NCBI GenBank assembly: GCA_041695325.1
Contig: JBGFRC010000031.1
Location: 1 to 6,072 of the forward strand
Direction of reading: 5' to 3'
Source: SURF-13 sp041695325
GTDB taxonomy: Bacteria; Pseudomonadota; Gammaproteobacteria; SURF-13
DNA: 6,072 bases
Every line of letters begins with the position of its first letter. The stretch's first letter is position 1. Made by a program: the position numbers and the translations under genes. Positions 1 to 6,069 of the stretch are shown here, piece by piece. The notes beneath the pieces were generated by a model. It did not search any database, was not told the origin of the DNA, and saw nothing but the letters and a program-made list of their open reading frames with translations.

Positions 1-290
1 ATTACCGCCGCATGTTCGGTGCGCTGGCCGATGCGCGCGCGGCAACCAGTGTGACCTTTGTCTCGCAGGCTGCGCTGGTGAAAGGCGTGGGCAAGTCGCT
101 GGGCTTACGCAAACGGTTGGTGGCGGTACGCGACACGCGCACAGTGCGCAAGCGCGATCTTGTTCACAATAGCTATCAGCCGCGCATCGAGGTGGACCCT
201 CAAACCTATGAAGTGCGCGCCGACGGTCGGTTGCTGATCTGTGAACCGGCGTCCGTGCTGCCGCTGGCGCAGCGTTATTTTCTGTTTTAG
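1..290 (+). CDS. ureC: Urease alpha subunit UreC, C-terminal part (5' end outside window)
   Basis: This is the last ~95 residues of the catalytic subunit of urease, the cytoplasmic nickel enzyme that hydrolyses urea to ammonia and carbamate. The open frame enters from the window edge (first full codon at position 3), so the ATG at 12 is an internal Met and not a start. Recognition rests on family-typical stretches: MFGALADARAATS, TFVSQAAL, LGLRKR, RTVRKRDLVHN, PRIEVDPQTYEVRADG and the terminal LPLAQRYFLF, which is nearly invariant in bacterial UreC. The nickel ligands, the carbamylated lysine and the flap cysteine/histidine lie in the missing upstream part, so catalytic competence cannot be judged here. 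The stop is TAG at 288-290 and ureE starts 5 nt later, as expected for a ureABCEFG operon. No frameshift is seen in the visible part. Confidence 0.96.
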   Translation, partial: YRRMFGALADARAATSVTFVSQAALVKGVGKSLGLRKRLVAVRDTRTVRKRDLVHNSYQPRIEVDPQTYEVRADGRLLICEPASVLPLAQRYFLF

Positions 291-295
291 CGCAC

Positions 296-775
296 ATGAT
301 TTCAGAAGGGCGGCACGCGGCTGAAGAGTTGCCGCAGGTCAGAGAACGGATAGCAATCCATGAGGACTGCCAGGCCACATTGACGTTACCCTATGAGTTG
401 CGTCGGAAAAGCCGCCAGCGCGCGCGTCTGGACGATGGCAGGGAGATCGCCTTGCTGTTGCCGCGCGGCACCGTGCTCCGGCAGGACGACGTGCTGCGCG
501 CCGCTGGTGGCTTGCTGATCAAGGTTCACGCCGCGCCGGAAGAGGTGTCCACCGCGTTTAGCAACAGTCCGCTGCTGCTGGCGCGCGCCGCCTATCACCT
601 CGGCAATCGTCACCTGGCGTTACAGGTTGGGCATACCTGGTTACGCTACCTGCACGATCATGTATTGGATGAGATGCTGCGCGAGATGGGGCTCAGTGTA
701 TTCAGCGAACGGACGCCTTTTGAACCGGAAGGGGGCGCTTATCAGGAAACCCATGTTCACCATGAACACGACTGA
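296..775 (+). CDS. ureE: Urease accessory protein UreE (nickel metallochaperone)
   Basis: UreE is a cytoplasmic homodimer that carries Ni(II) to the UreD/F/G-apourease complex. The 159-residue product has the family layout. The N-terminal domain (about residues 19-85) contains TLTLPYELRRKSRQR, LDDGRE and LLLPRGTVL. The C-terminal metal-binding domain (about 88-159) contains GNRH (103-106), HDHVLDEM (120-127) and FEPEGGAY. His106, His120 and His122 match by spacing the nickel-site histidines His96, His110 and His112 of Klebsiella UreE. The tail HVHHEHD (153-159) is a short histidine-rich nickel-binding extension. The ATG at 296 lies 5 nt after the ureC stop with no clear Shine-Dalgarno, so translation is probably coupled to ureC. 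The first ~12 residues extend slightly beyond the usual family start. The 3' end overlaps ureF. Confidence 0.95.
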   Translation: MISEGRHAAEELPQVRERIAIHEDCQATLTLPYELRRKSRQRARLDDGREIALLLPRGTVLRQDDVLRAAGGLLIKVHAAPEEVSTAFSNSPLLLARAAYHLGNRHLALQVGHTWLRYLHDHVLDEMLREMGLSVFSERTPFEPEGGAYQETHVHHEHD

Positions 776-1453
776 CAAGGCGGTGCTGAAGCACCATGCG
801 TTACTGCGTCTTATGCAACTTGCGAGTCCCGCGTTGCCGGTCGGGGCCTATGCCTATTCACAGGGATTAGAGGGAGCGGTGAACCAAGGTTGGGTGCATG
901 ACGAAGAGAGCGCCGCGGACTGGATACACGGCTTGTTAAATCACACCCTTTGCCGTTTGGATGTGCCGGTGCTGGCGCGCCTTTACAATGCGTGGCGGAG
1001 TCAAGACACGCCCGCCGTGGAATACTGGAGCGCGTTTTTGCACGCCAGCCGCGAGAGCGCCGAGTTGCAATGCGAAGATCAGCAACTGGGCAGGGCCCTG
1101 GCGCGGCTGCTCGGCGAATTGGGGATTGCCGGGGCCGGGACATGGACGGCGCATCCCTGCGCGAGTTTCGCCAACCTGTTTGCGTTCGCGGCGGCGAAAT
1201 GGACTATTCCATTGCCTGAGACAGCCATTGGTTATCTGTGGGCATGGGTAGAAAATCAGACGACGGCGGCGATGAAATTGATACCATTGGGGCAAAGCGC
1301 CGGCCAGCGCCTGCTTTCCCGCGCTACGGAGACTATCCCCGCAGCGGTGCAACGGGGACTGCAAATCGCCGATGACGAAATCGGCGCGTTTGCGCCGGGA
1401 CTGGCCTTGGCGAGCGCACGCCACGAAACCCAATATACGAGGTTATTCCGCTC

Positions 1454-1457
<4 letters not shown>
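753..1457 (+). CDS. ureF: Urease accessory protein UreF
   Basis: UreF is an all-helical cytoplasmic protein that joins UreD and UreG on apourease and gates GTP-dependent nickel insertion. From ATG 753 it is 234 residues, normal for the family. Visible hallmarks are LMQLASPALPVGAYAYSQGLE (residues 20-40), a conserved WV...W helix region after it, and the C-terminal SARHETQYTRLFRS (221-234), typical of the tail that contacts UreG/UreD. The frame stays open back to an ATG at 627, but those 42 codons lie inside ureE and do not resemble UreF. ATG 753 has AGGA at 744-747 with 5-nt spacing; ATG 762 (231 residues) is the alternative. The start overlaps the end of ureE by 23 nt and the stop overlaps ureG in ATGA, so the genes are translationally coupled. 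Confidence 0.94.
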
Positions 1458-2083
<626 letters not shown>

Positions 2084-2187
2084 GGAAGTTCTGAATAAGT
2101 CCGTGCCGGACTTCTCAGGGCACGGACGCTCCTGCGCATCCCTGCGCTGTGCAGGGATGCACAAGGGTCGCGCAAGGCAGGATGATG
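2084..2187 (+). repeat. Palindrome-rich element between ureG and urtE remnant (possible dispersed repeat/MITE-like)
   Basis: This ~100-nt non-coding stretch starts right after the ureG stop and ends where UrtE homology begins. It holds three dyads. One is an imperfect hairpin at 2091-2118 with core AAGTCCG (2097-2103) / CGGACTT (2107-2113). A competing 9-bp perfect stem pairs GTCCGTGCC (2099-2107) with GGCACGGAC (2119-2127). A third, 10-bp perfect stem pairs GCATCCCTGC (2136-2145) with GCAGGGATGC (2151-2160) around a 5-nt loop. CCTGCGC also occurs twice (2131-2137 and 2141-2147). No T-tract follows, so it is not a classical intrinsic terminator. The position at the break point of a truncated gene suggests a small mobile or dispersed repeat. 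This is inference, since no second copy lies in the window and no target-site duplication was recognised. Confidence 0.5.
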
Positions 2188-2667
2188 CCACACAGAGCCG
2201 CCCGCGCCGGCATCGGCTACGTGCCGCAGGGGCGCAAGATTTTTCCGCGCCTCACGGTCGAGGAAAACCTGCTCACCGGTTTCACCGAGCCGGCCGGCGC
2301 CATCCCGGAGGAGATCTACGCCATGTTCCCGGTACTGAAGGAGATGCGCCGGCGCCGCGGCGGCGACCTTTCCGGCGGCCAGCAGCAGCAACTCGCCATC
2401 GCGCGCGCCTTGCTCACCCGCCCCAAGCTCCTCCTCCTCGATGAGCCGACCGAGGGTATCCAGCCATCCATCATCAAGGACATCGAGCGCATTATCCGTC
2501 TTCTCTTGCAGCATGGCGACATGGCGATCTTACTGGTGGAACAGTATTACGATTTCGCCAAGGCCCTGGCGGATCATTATCTGGTCATGGCGCGCGGCGA
2601 AATTGTAAAAAGTGGCCTCGGCCGCGATATGGAGACTGATCGGGTGGCCAGCTATTTGGCCGTGTAG
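2149..2667 (+). pseudogene. urtE: 5'-truncated urtE: urea ABC transporter ATP-binding protein lacking Walker A
   Basis: UrtE is one of two ATPases of the UrtABCDE high-affinity urea importer (LivF-like branch). From GTG 2149 (172 residues), homology begins only near residue 14 (about 2188) with HRAARAGIGYVPQGRKIFP, the Q-loop region. Present after it are RRGGDLSGGQQQQL (signature LSGGQ, 74-78), LLLLDEPTEGIQP (Walker B 94-99), LLVEQ (128-132, the usual replacement of the H-loop) and a normal YLAV terminus. The first ~75 residues of a ~230-residue UrtE, including the Walker A P-loop, are absent, so the product could not bind ATP normally. Residues 1-13 are translated from the palindromic element. 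An internal ATG at 2182 is an alternative start. The rest of the frame has no stops, so the truncation may be recent or the join may be an assembly artefact. No urtA-D is present. Confidence 0.8.
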
Positions 2668-2710
2668 ACCTCTGACTCCGGGGCTGCACATGCAATGGCG
2701 AGATTAATTT

Positions 2711-2727
2711 CGCACTAATTTGGTGCG
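2711..2727. promoter_or_regulatory. NtrC-like enhancer site 1
   Basis: The 17-bp near-palindrome CGCACTAATTTGGTGCG closely matches the NtrC (NRI) consensus, roughly TGCACTA-N3-TGGTGCA. Only the outermost base pair differs in kind, and symmetry is kept. Its centre (2719) lies ~134 bp upstream of the predicted sigma54 start, similar to the distal enhancer of enterobacterial glnA. It presumably binds phosphorylated NtrC during nitrogen limitation and activates the downstream porin-glnK-amtB genes. The match is read by eye, without a scored matrix. Confidence 0.65.
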
Positions 2728-2742
2728 GTATGCTTTATATTT

Positions 2743-2759
2743 TGCCTCAAAAAGGGGCA
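2743..2759. promoter_or_regulatory. Weaker NtrC-like enhancer site 2
   Basis: TGCCTCAAAAAGGGGCA is a 17-bp imperfect palindrome with TGC/GCA ends, the same length and outer bases as the NtrC consensus. Its inner bases match less well than those of the site at 2711. Its centre (2751) is 32 bp, about three helical turns, from the centre of site 1, and ~102 bp upstream of the predicted start. This is the same-face arrangement known for paired NtrC sites at glnA. As RNA it could also form a 6-bp hairpin, but no T-run follows. Confidence 0.42.
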
Positions 2760-2777
2760 GAACGATGTCCTGAATAA

Positions 2778-2790
2778 AATCAACAAAATA
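2778..2790 (+). promoter_or_regulatory. Possible IHF binding site
   Basis: AATCAACAAAATA resembles the IHF consensus WATCAA-N4-TTR with one mismatch in the last triplet, and it lies in an AT-rich tract. It falls between the NtrC-like sites and the -24/-12 promoter, where IHF commonly bends DNA to help enhancer-promoter contact. AT-rich DNA gives chance matches easily, so this is only suggestive. Confidence 0.25.
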
Positions 2791-2825
2791 ATGTAACTTT
2801 TTATTTTTAAAGAGTATTTCTATTT

Positions 2826-2842
2826 TTGGCACAGTATCTGCA
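2826..2842 (+). promoter_or_regulatory. Sigma54 (RpoN) -24/-12 promoter for the porin-glnK-amtB genes
   Basis: TTGGCACAGTATCTGCA fits the sigma54 consensus TTGGCACG-N4-TTGCA. The essential GG (2828-2829) and GC (2840-2841) are 12 bp apart, which is the required spacing, and TGGCAC is perfect. The predicted transcription start is near 2853, leaving a ~55-nt leader before the porin start codon at 2908. The site sits in the only long intergenic gap upstream of this gene set, and PII/amtB genes are classic NtrC-sigma54 targets. Confidence 0.78.
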
Positions 2843-2893
2843 CTTTTTGGCGTGTTTGGAAACGAAAATTTGCTTTCACATACCTTCCTACAT

Positions 2894-2899
2894 AAGGAG
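2894..2899 (+). promoter_or_regulatory. Shine-Dalgarno of the porin gene
   Basis: AAGGAG lies 8 nt before ATG 2908. It is a near-ideal ribosome binding site that fixes the start and suggests strong translation once the gene is transcribed. Confidence 0.85.
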
Positions 2900-2907
2900 A
2901 AAATCTA

Positions 2908-3684
2908 ATGAAGAAGCTGATTATAAGTAGCCTGGCCCTAGGGGCGCTCACGGCGGTATCGGCCGGGTGGGCGGACGAAAAGGGCGAGGTGCACAGGTTC
3001 ACCGGCAATCTCAGTCTTACCAGCAATTATGTATTCCGCGGCATCTCGCAGACATTTGATGATCCAGCCATTCAGGGCGGGTTTGACTACGCGCACGCGA
3101 GCGGATTCTATCTTGGCACATGGGCGTCCAATGTCTCGAGCGCAAGTTATAACAACGCCAGCATGGAGTTGGATTTCTACGGCGGCTACAATGGGAAGAT
3201 CAATGACGATTTTAGCTATAACGTGGGCTTGGTGCAGTATTACTACCCGGATGGAAAGAGTACCAGCGGTGAGGAATACGATACCCTGGAGGCCTATGCG
3301 GGCGTCACTTATAAATTTTTCAATGTAAAGTACTCCTACACACTTACTGATTATTTTGGCGTCAACGCGAATAACGTGCCTACGGGTGCGACTGCCAATG
3401 GTGACTCCGATGGATCGTGGTATTTAGAGGCCAACGCCACTTTTAATCTGCCGCAAAGCGTCAGTCTCGGTCTGCACGTCGGTCACCAGGAGGTTGAAAA
3501 CTACGGGATACTGGATTACACCGACTACAAGGTAAGCCTGGCCAAGGAGTTTGCCGGGTTCAACTTCGGTCTGGCCTACACTGACACCGACGCCAAGAGC
3601 GGTCCTTACACCGTCACTAAGGGGGGGGACACCGAAAACATTGCCGATGGTACCTTCATCTTATCTGTCGGCAAGACATTTTAG
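2908..3684 (+). CDS. TorF-family putative outer-membrane porin (Gcw_chp domain)
   Basis: This 258-residue protein has a Sec signal peptide: MKK, a hydrophobic core at 4-19, and likely cleavage after Ala22 (GWA|D). The mature part matches the TorF/Gcw_chp (TIGR02001-type) family. It begins with FTGNLSLTSNYVFRGISQT (31-49), continues with DPAIQGGFDYAH and FYLGTWASN, and then has alternating aromatic and polar beta-strand segments rich in Tyr and Gly. It ends in SVGKTF, whose terminal Phe is the beta-barrel assembly signal. It is predicted to be an outer-membrane beta-barrel, but its substrate is unknown. It lies 54 nt upstream of glnK and behind the sigma54/NtrC promoter, so a role in uptake of a nitrogen compound under starvation is inferred. 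A run of eight G (3621-3628) near the 3' end is a possible slippage site. No symbol is assigned because the family has no settled function. Confidence 0.88.
   Translation: MKKLIISSLALGALTAVSAGWADEKGEVHRFTGNLSLTSNYVFRGISQTFDDPAIQGGFDYAHASGFYLGTWASNVSSASYNNASMELDFYGGYNGKINDDFSYNVGLVQYYYPDGKSTSGEEYDTLEAYAGVTYKFFNVKYSYTLTDYFGVNANNVPTGATANGDSDGSWYLEANATFNLPQSVSLGLHVGHQEVENYGILDYTDYKVSLAKEFAGFNFGLAYTDTDAKSGPYTVTKGGDTENIADGTFILSVGKTF
3621..3628 (+). repeat. Poly-G tract (G8) inside the porin gene
   Basis: Eight consecutive G encode part of KGGD near the C-terminus of the porin. Loss of one G would shift translation into a frame open to TGA 3740-3742, which overlaps the glnK ATG. A gain would also replace the last ~18 residues, including the terminal Phe signal. 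It is therefore a candidate slipped-strand site, or a place where sequencing error would show. Confidence 0.6.
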
Positions 3685-3738
3685 CAAGGGCTTGTTACAT
3701 GCGGCTACTACAGCGCGGTACTTTATGAGGGGAAAGAC

Positions 3739-4077
3739 ATGAAACTGATAACCGCAATCATCAAGCCGTTCAAGCTCGACGACGTGCGCGAGGCCCTGTC
3801 CGAAGTCGGCGTGCAGGGCATCACCGTGACCGAGGTGAAGGGTTTTGGGCGGCAGAAGGGCCACACCGAGCTGTATCGCGGCGCAGAATACGTGGTGGAC
3901 TTTCTGCCCAAGGTGAAGATCGAAACCGCCGTGGACGACGGGCAGGTGGAGCGCGTGATCGAGGCCGTCGAGAAGGCGGCCAAGACCGGCAAGATCGGCG
4001 ACGGCAAGATTTTCGTTTACGACCTGGAGCAGGTGATCCGTATCCGCACCGGCGAAACCGGGCCGGAAGCGCTGTAA
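3739..4077 (+). CDS. glnK: Nitrogen regulatory protein PII (GlnK)
   Basis: This is a 112-residue PII trimer subunit, the standard length. PII proteins sense 2-oxoglutarate, ATP/ADP and, through uridylylation by GlnD, glutamine; GlnK plugs AmtB when ammonium rises. All landmarks are present: the start MKLITAIIKPFKLDDVR, the T-loop with GFGRQKGHTELYRGAEY (35-51) and the uridylylation target Tyr51, the B-loop TGKIGDGKIFV (83-93), and C-terminal IRIRTGETGPEAL (100-112) with Arg101 and Arg103 of the nucleotide site. The Shine-Dalgarno AGGGGA (3728-3733) lies 5 nt before the ATG. The name GlnK rather than GlnB rests on its position directly before amtB. No separate promoter is evident in the 54-nt gap after the porin, so co-transcription from the sigma54 promoter is likely. 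Confidence 0.95.
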   Translation: MKLITAIIKPFKLDDVREALSEVGVQGITVTEVKGFGRQKGHTELYRGAEYVVDFLPKVKIETAVDDGQVERVIEAVEKAAKTGKIGDGKIFVYDLEQVIRIRTGETGPEAL

Positions 4078-4093
4078 ACAAGGGGAGATGAAC

Positions 4094-5518
4094 ATGACGA
4101 TTTGCAAATTTAAAAACGTGTTGGGTGCAGCGCTGTTCGGGCTGTGCCTGGGGCTTTCGTCGCTCGCCCTCGGCGAGGAGGTGGCCATGCCCGCCGGGGA
4201 GGAAACCGCCGCTCCAGCCCCTGCCGCGCCGGAGCCTGCGGCTGTACTGGAGCCCGCGGCTGAAGCGCCTGCCCCCACTTTGAATTCGGGCGATACGGCG
4301 TGGATGCTCACCGCCACCGCCCTGGTGTTGCTCATGACCATCCCCGGCTTGTCGCTGTTCTACGCCGGCATGGTGCGCGCCAAGAACGTGCTCTCGGTGC
4401 TGATGCAGTGCTTCGCCATCACCTCGCTGGTTACCGTGCTGTGGGCGCTGTATGCCTACAGTCTCGCGTTTGACACCAGCGGCATGGAGAAGGGGGTGAC
4501 GAATTTCTACTCCTTCTTCGGCAGCCTGAACAAGGCGTTTCTGAGCGGCGTGACGCTGGAGTCCATCTGGGTCTCGATACCGGAGCCGGTGTTCATGGTT
4601 TTCCAGCTGACCTTTGCCATCATCACCCCCGCGCTCATCGTGGGCGCGTTCGCCGAGCGCATGAAATTCTCCGCCATGCTGTGGTTCATGGGCTTGTGGC
4701 TCACCTTCGTCTACGCGCCCATCGCGCACATGGTGTGGAGCGGCGACGGCGGCTTGATGTGGGACTGGGGCGTGCTTGACTTTGCGGGCGGCACCGTGGT
4801 GCACATCAACGCCGGTATCGCCGGCCTGGTGGCGGCGCTGGTGCTGGGCAAGCGCATCGGCTACGGCACCGTTGCCATGCCGCCGCACAACCTCGCCTTG
4901 ACCGTGACCGGCGCCTGCCTGCTGTGGGTCGGCTGGTTCGGCTTCAACGCGGGCAGCGCGGTGGCCGCGAACGCCACCGCGGGCATGGCCATGGCGGTGA
5001 CGCAGATCGCCACCGCTGCGGCCGCCCTGGGCTGGATGTTCGCCGAGTGGATCGTGCGCGGCAAACCCACCGTGCTCGGCATCGTTTCCGGCGCGGTGGC
5101 GGGCCTCGTCGCCATCACCCCGGCCTCCGGTTTTGTCGGACCCATGGGCGCGATTGTAATCGGCGCCGCTGCGGGCGTGGTGTGCTATTGGGCGGCGACC
5201 AGCCTGAAGCGCGCGCTCGGCTACGACGACGCGCTCGATGTGTTCGGCGTGCACGCGGTGGGCGGCATCACCGGCGCGCTGCTCACCGGCGTGTTCGCTT
5301 CAGCGGCCTTGGGCGGCGTCAAGGGCGACGACTTCAGTATCGTGAGCCAGGTCATCACCCAGGCTCAGGGCGTGCTGGTCACCATCGTCTGGTGCGGGGT
5401 GGTGACCTACGTCATCCTCAAGGTGCTGGACGCGGTGATGGGCCTGCGCGTCAGCGAGGAGCAGGAGACCGAGGGGCTGGACCTGTCGCAACACGAGGAG
5501 CGCGGCTACAACCTGTAA
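4094..5518 (+). CDS. amtB: Ammonium channel AmtB
   Basis: AmtB is the trimeric inner-membrane ammonium channel. ATG 4094 (474 residues) is preferred because AGGGGAG (4081-4087) lies 6 nt upstream; an in-frame ATG at 4088 abuts it. A signal peptide (residues 1 to ~27, ending ALG) and an Ala/Pro/Glu-rich stretch (about 30-61) precede the first helix at ~69. The channel core is about 400 residues with helices typical of the 11-helix fold. By alignment to E. coli AmtB, the pore residues are intact: Phe174 (F107), Asp229 (D160), His237 (H168) in DFAGGTVVH, Phe284 (F215) and Ser288 (S219) in WFGFNAGSA, and His387 (H318) in DVFGVHAVGGI. The cytoplasmic tail GLRVSEEQETEGLDLSQHEERGYNL, whose end resembles known GlnK-binding tails, is present. 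It starts 16 nt after the glnK stop, giving the standard glnK-amtB pair. Confidence 0.96.
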   Translation: MTICKFKNVLGAALFGLCLGLSSLALGEEVAMPAGEETAAPAPAAPEPAAVLEPAAEAPAPTLNSGDTAWMLTATALVLLMTIPGLSLFYAGMVRAKNVLSVLMQCFAITSLVTVLWALYAYSLAFDTSGMEKGVTNFYSFFGSLNKAFLSGVTLESIWVSIPEPVFMVFQLTFAIITPALIVGAFAERMKFSAMLWFMGLWLTFVYAPIAHMVWSGDGGLMWDWGVLDFAGGTVVHINAGIAGLVAALVLGKRIGYGTVAMPPHNLALTVTGACLLWVGWFGFNAGSAVAANATAGMAMAVTQIATAAAALGWMFAEWIVRGKPTVLGIVSGAVAGLVAITPASGFVGPMGAIVIGAAAGVVCYWAATSLKRALGYDDALDVFGVHAVGGITGALLTGVFASAALGGVKGDDFSIVSQVITQAQGVLVTIVWCGVVTYVILKVLDAVMGLRVSEEQETEGLDLSQHEERGYNL

Positions 5519-5538
5519 CCGTTGTTGTTACACAACGG
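5519..5538 (+). other. Small hairpin right after the amtB stop
   Basis: CCGTTGT (5519-5525) pairs perfectly with ACAACGG (5532-5538) around a 6-nt loop. It starts on the base after the amtB TAA and sits just before the main terminator. It may stabilise the mRNA 3' end or be incidental. Confidence 0.4.
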
Positions 5539-5545
5539 ACCAAAT

Positions 5546-5575
5546 AAAAACGGGGGCGCAAAGCCCCCGTTTTTT
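5546..5575. terminator. Bidirectional Rho-independent terminator between amtB and the minus-strand genes
   Basis: A 12-bp perfect inverted repeat pairs AAAAACGGGGGC (5546-5557) with GCCCCCGTTTTT (5563-5574) around the loop GCAAA. The G/C core is followed by six T on the + strand (5570-5575). The A-run on the left gives a U-run for transcripts coming from the minus strand. It therefore closes both the amtB operon and the convergent gene pair ending at 5594. Confidence 0.93.
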
Positions 5576-5593
5576 ATTGTTTGTCCGCTGCGG

Positions 5594-5782
5594 CTACGTG
5601 AGCCGCTTACGCCCCTGCGCGGCCAGGGCGATTTCCAAGGCCGTTTCCAGCCTGACCACGCGCGCGGTCAGGTCTTCTATCTTCCGCTGCTGGGTGTTCA
5701 TCTGCCCGGACAGGGTGACGATCCTGTCATTCATCTTGATAACCGTGCTGAGGGCGTCCCAGAGTCTGTCGCTTAACGCCAT
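5594..5782 (-). CDS. Small coiled-coil protein, function unknown
   Basis: This 62-residue protein is not a family I recognise. It has no signal peptide or membrane segment. Counting Leu7 as heptad position a, the a positions are Leu7, Val14, Ile21, Met28, Ile35, Val42 and Leu49. The d positions are Ala10, Met17, Leu24, Gln31, Leu38, Leu45 and Ala52. This is an almost unbroken heptad, so residues ~7-53 should form a parallel coiled coil or helical bundle, with a basic tail (GRKRL). Its ATG overlaps the end of the upstream gene by 10 nt (5773-5782). A good Shine-Dalgarno, AGGAAGG (5796-5790 on the minus strand), lies 7 nt before it. Together these support a real, co-translated gene despite its size. 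It ends about 20 nt from the shared terminator. Confidence 0.72.
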   Translation of the reverse strand: MALSDRLWDALSTVIKMNDRIVTLSGQMNTQQRKIEDLTARVVRLETALEIALAAQGRKRLT

Positions 5783-6069
5783 CCCGACACCTTCCTGGAC
5801 CGGGCTTTGGCCTCCATCCGTTCCATCCGGGCGTTGGACTCTGCTACATACGCCAGAGCGGAATCTATGGCCGCCATAGCTTCCCGGGTGGTTTTTTTGA
5901 CCTGATCTATCAGCCCCTCCAGTAGCTTGTCGTCTTCATCAGGTCTATACGCTTGCGCCGCGCGGCGCACGAATTCGCCCATCGTCAGATTGTCATCCTT
6001 GGCCTTTTTCGCAATCTGCGCCTTTTGCGCCTTGGTGACCAGCACCGTCAGCCGTTCAGTCACCGCCAT
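5773..6069 (-). CDS. Probable ribbon-helix-helix protein with helical tail, function unknown
   Basis: This 98-residue protein has an N-terminal part that fits a ribbon-helix-helix (Arc/MetJ-type) fold. There is a short strand, ERLTVLVT (5-12), a first helix KAQKAQIAKKAKDDN, a turn, and a second helix TMGEFVRRAAQAY. RHH proteins bind DNA as dimers, as in antitoxins, plasmid accessory proteins and small repressors. Residues ~46-93 form a charged amphipathic helical region (LLEGLIDQVKKT..., NARMERMEAKARSR) likely to be coiled coil. The stop overlaps the start of the 62-residue gene, so the two are probably one operon and may interact. The ATG at 6069 leaves only 3 nt to the window edge, so the ribosome site and any upstream partner are not visible and the true start could lie further out. 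No toxin-like gene is recognised next to it. Confidence 0.75.
   Translation of the reverse strand: MAVTERLTVLVTKAQKAQIAKKAKDDNLTMGEFVRRAAQAYRPDEDDKLLEGLIDQVKKTTREAMAAIDSALAYVAESNARMERMEAKARSRKVSGWR

Noticed and set aside
627..752. Upstream extension of the ureF frame to an ATG at 627
   Set aside because: The extra 42 codons overlap ureE, do not resemble UreF, and would make the protein longer than the family; ATG 753 has a Shine-Dalgarno.
936..1433. Minus-strand frame opposite ureF
   Set aside because: It is a shadow frame with Arg/Gln-rich composition; ureF on the other strand is unambiguous.
2645..2660. GGCC ... GGCC dyad at the end of the urtE remnant
   Set aside because: The stem is only 4 bp, lies within coding sequence and has no T-run, so it is expected by chance in GC-rich DNA.
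2743..2759. Hairpin TGCCTC/GGGGCA as a terminator for the urtE remnant
   Set aside because: The stem is only 6 bp with a wobble pair and no T-run follows. Its length, ends and 32-bp spacing to the upstream palindrome fit an NtrC site better.
3685..3738. Separate promoter for glnK in the gap after the porin gene
   Set aside because: I found no sigma54-type GG/GC element and no convincing -35/-10 pair in these 54 nt.
3821..5254. A 477-codon open frame on the minus strand opposite glnK and amtB
   Set aside because: It is antisense to two clearly real genes, its product is dominated by His, Arg, Gly and Ala as expected from a GC-rich shadow frame, and no domain is recognisable.
4924..5547. A 207-codon plus-strand frame inside amtB
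   Set aside because: It is an Arg/Gly-rich out-of-frame shadow of amtB with no ribosome site or recognisable domain.
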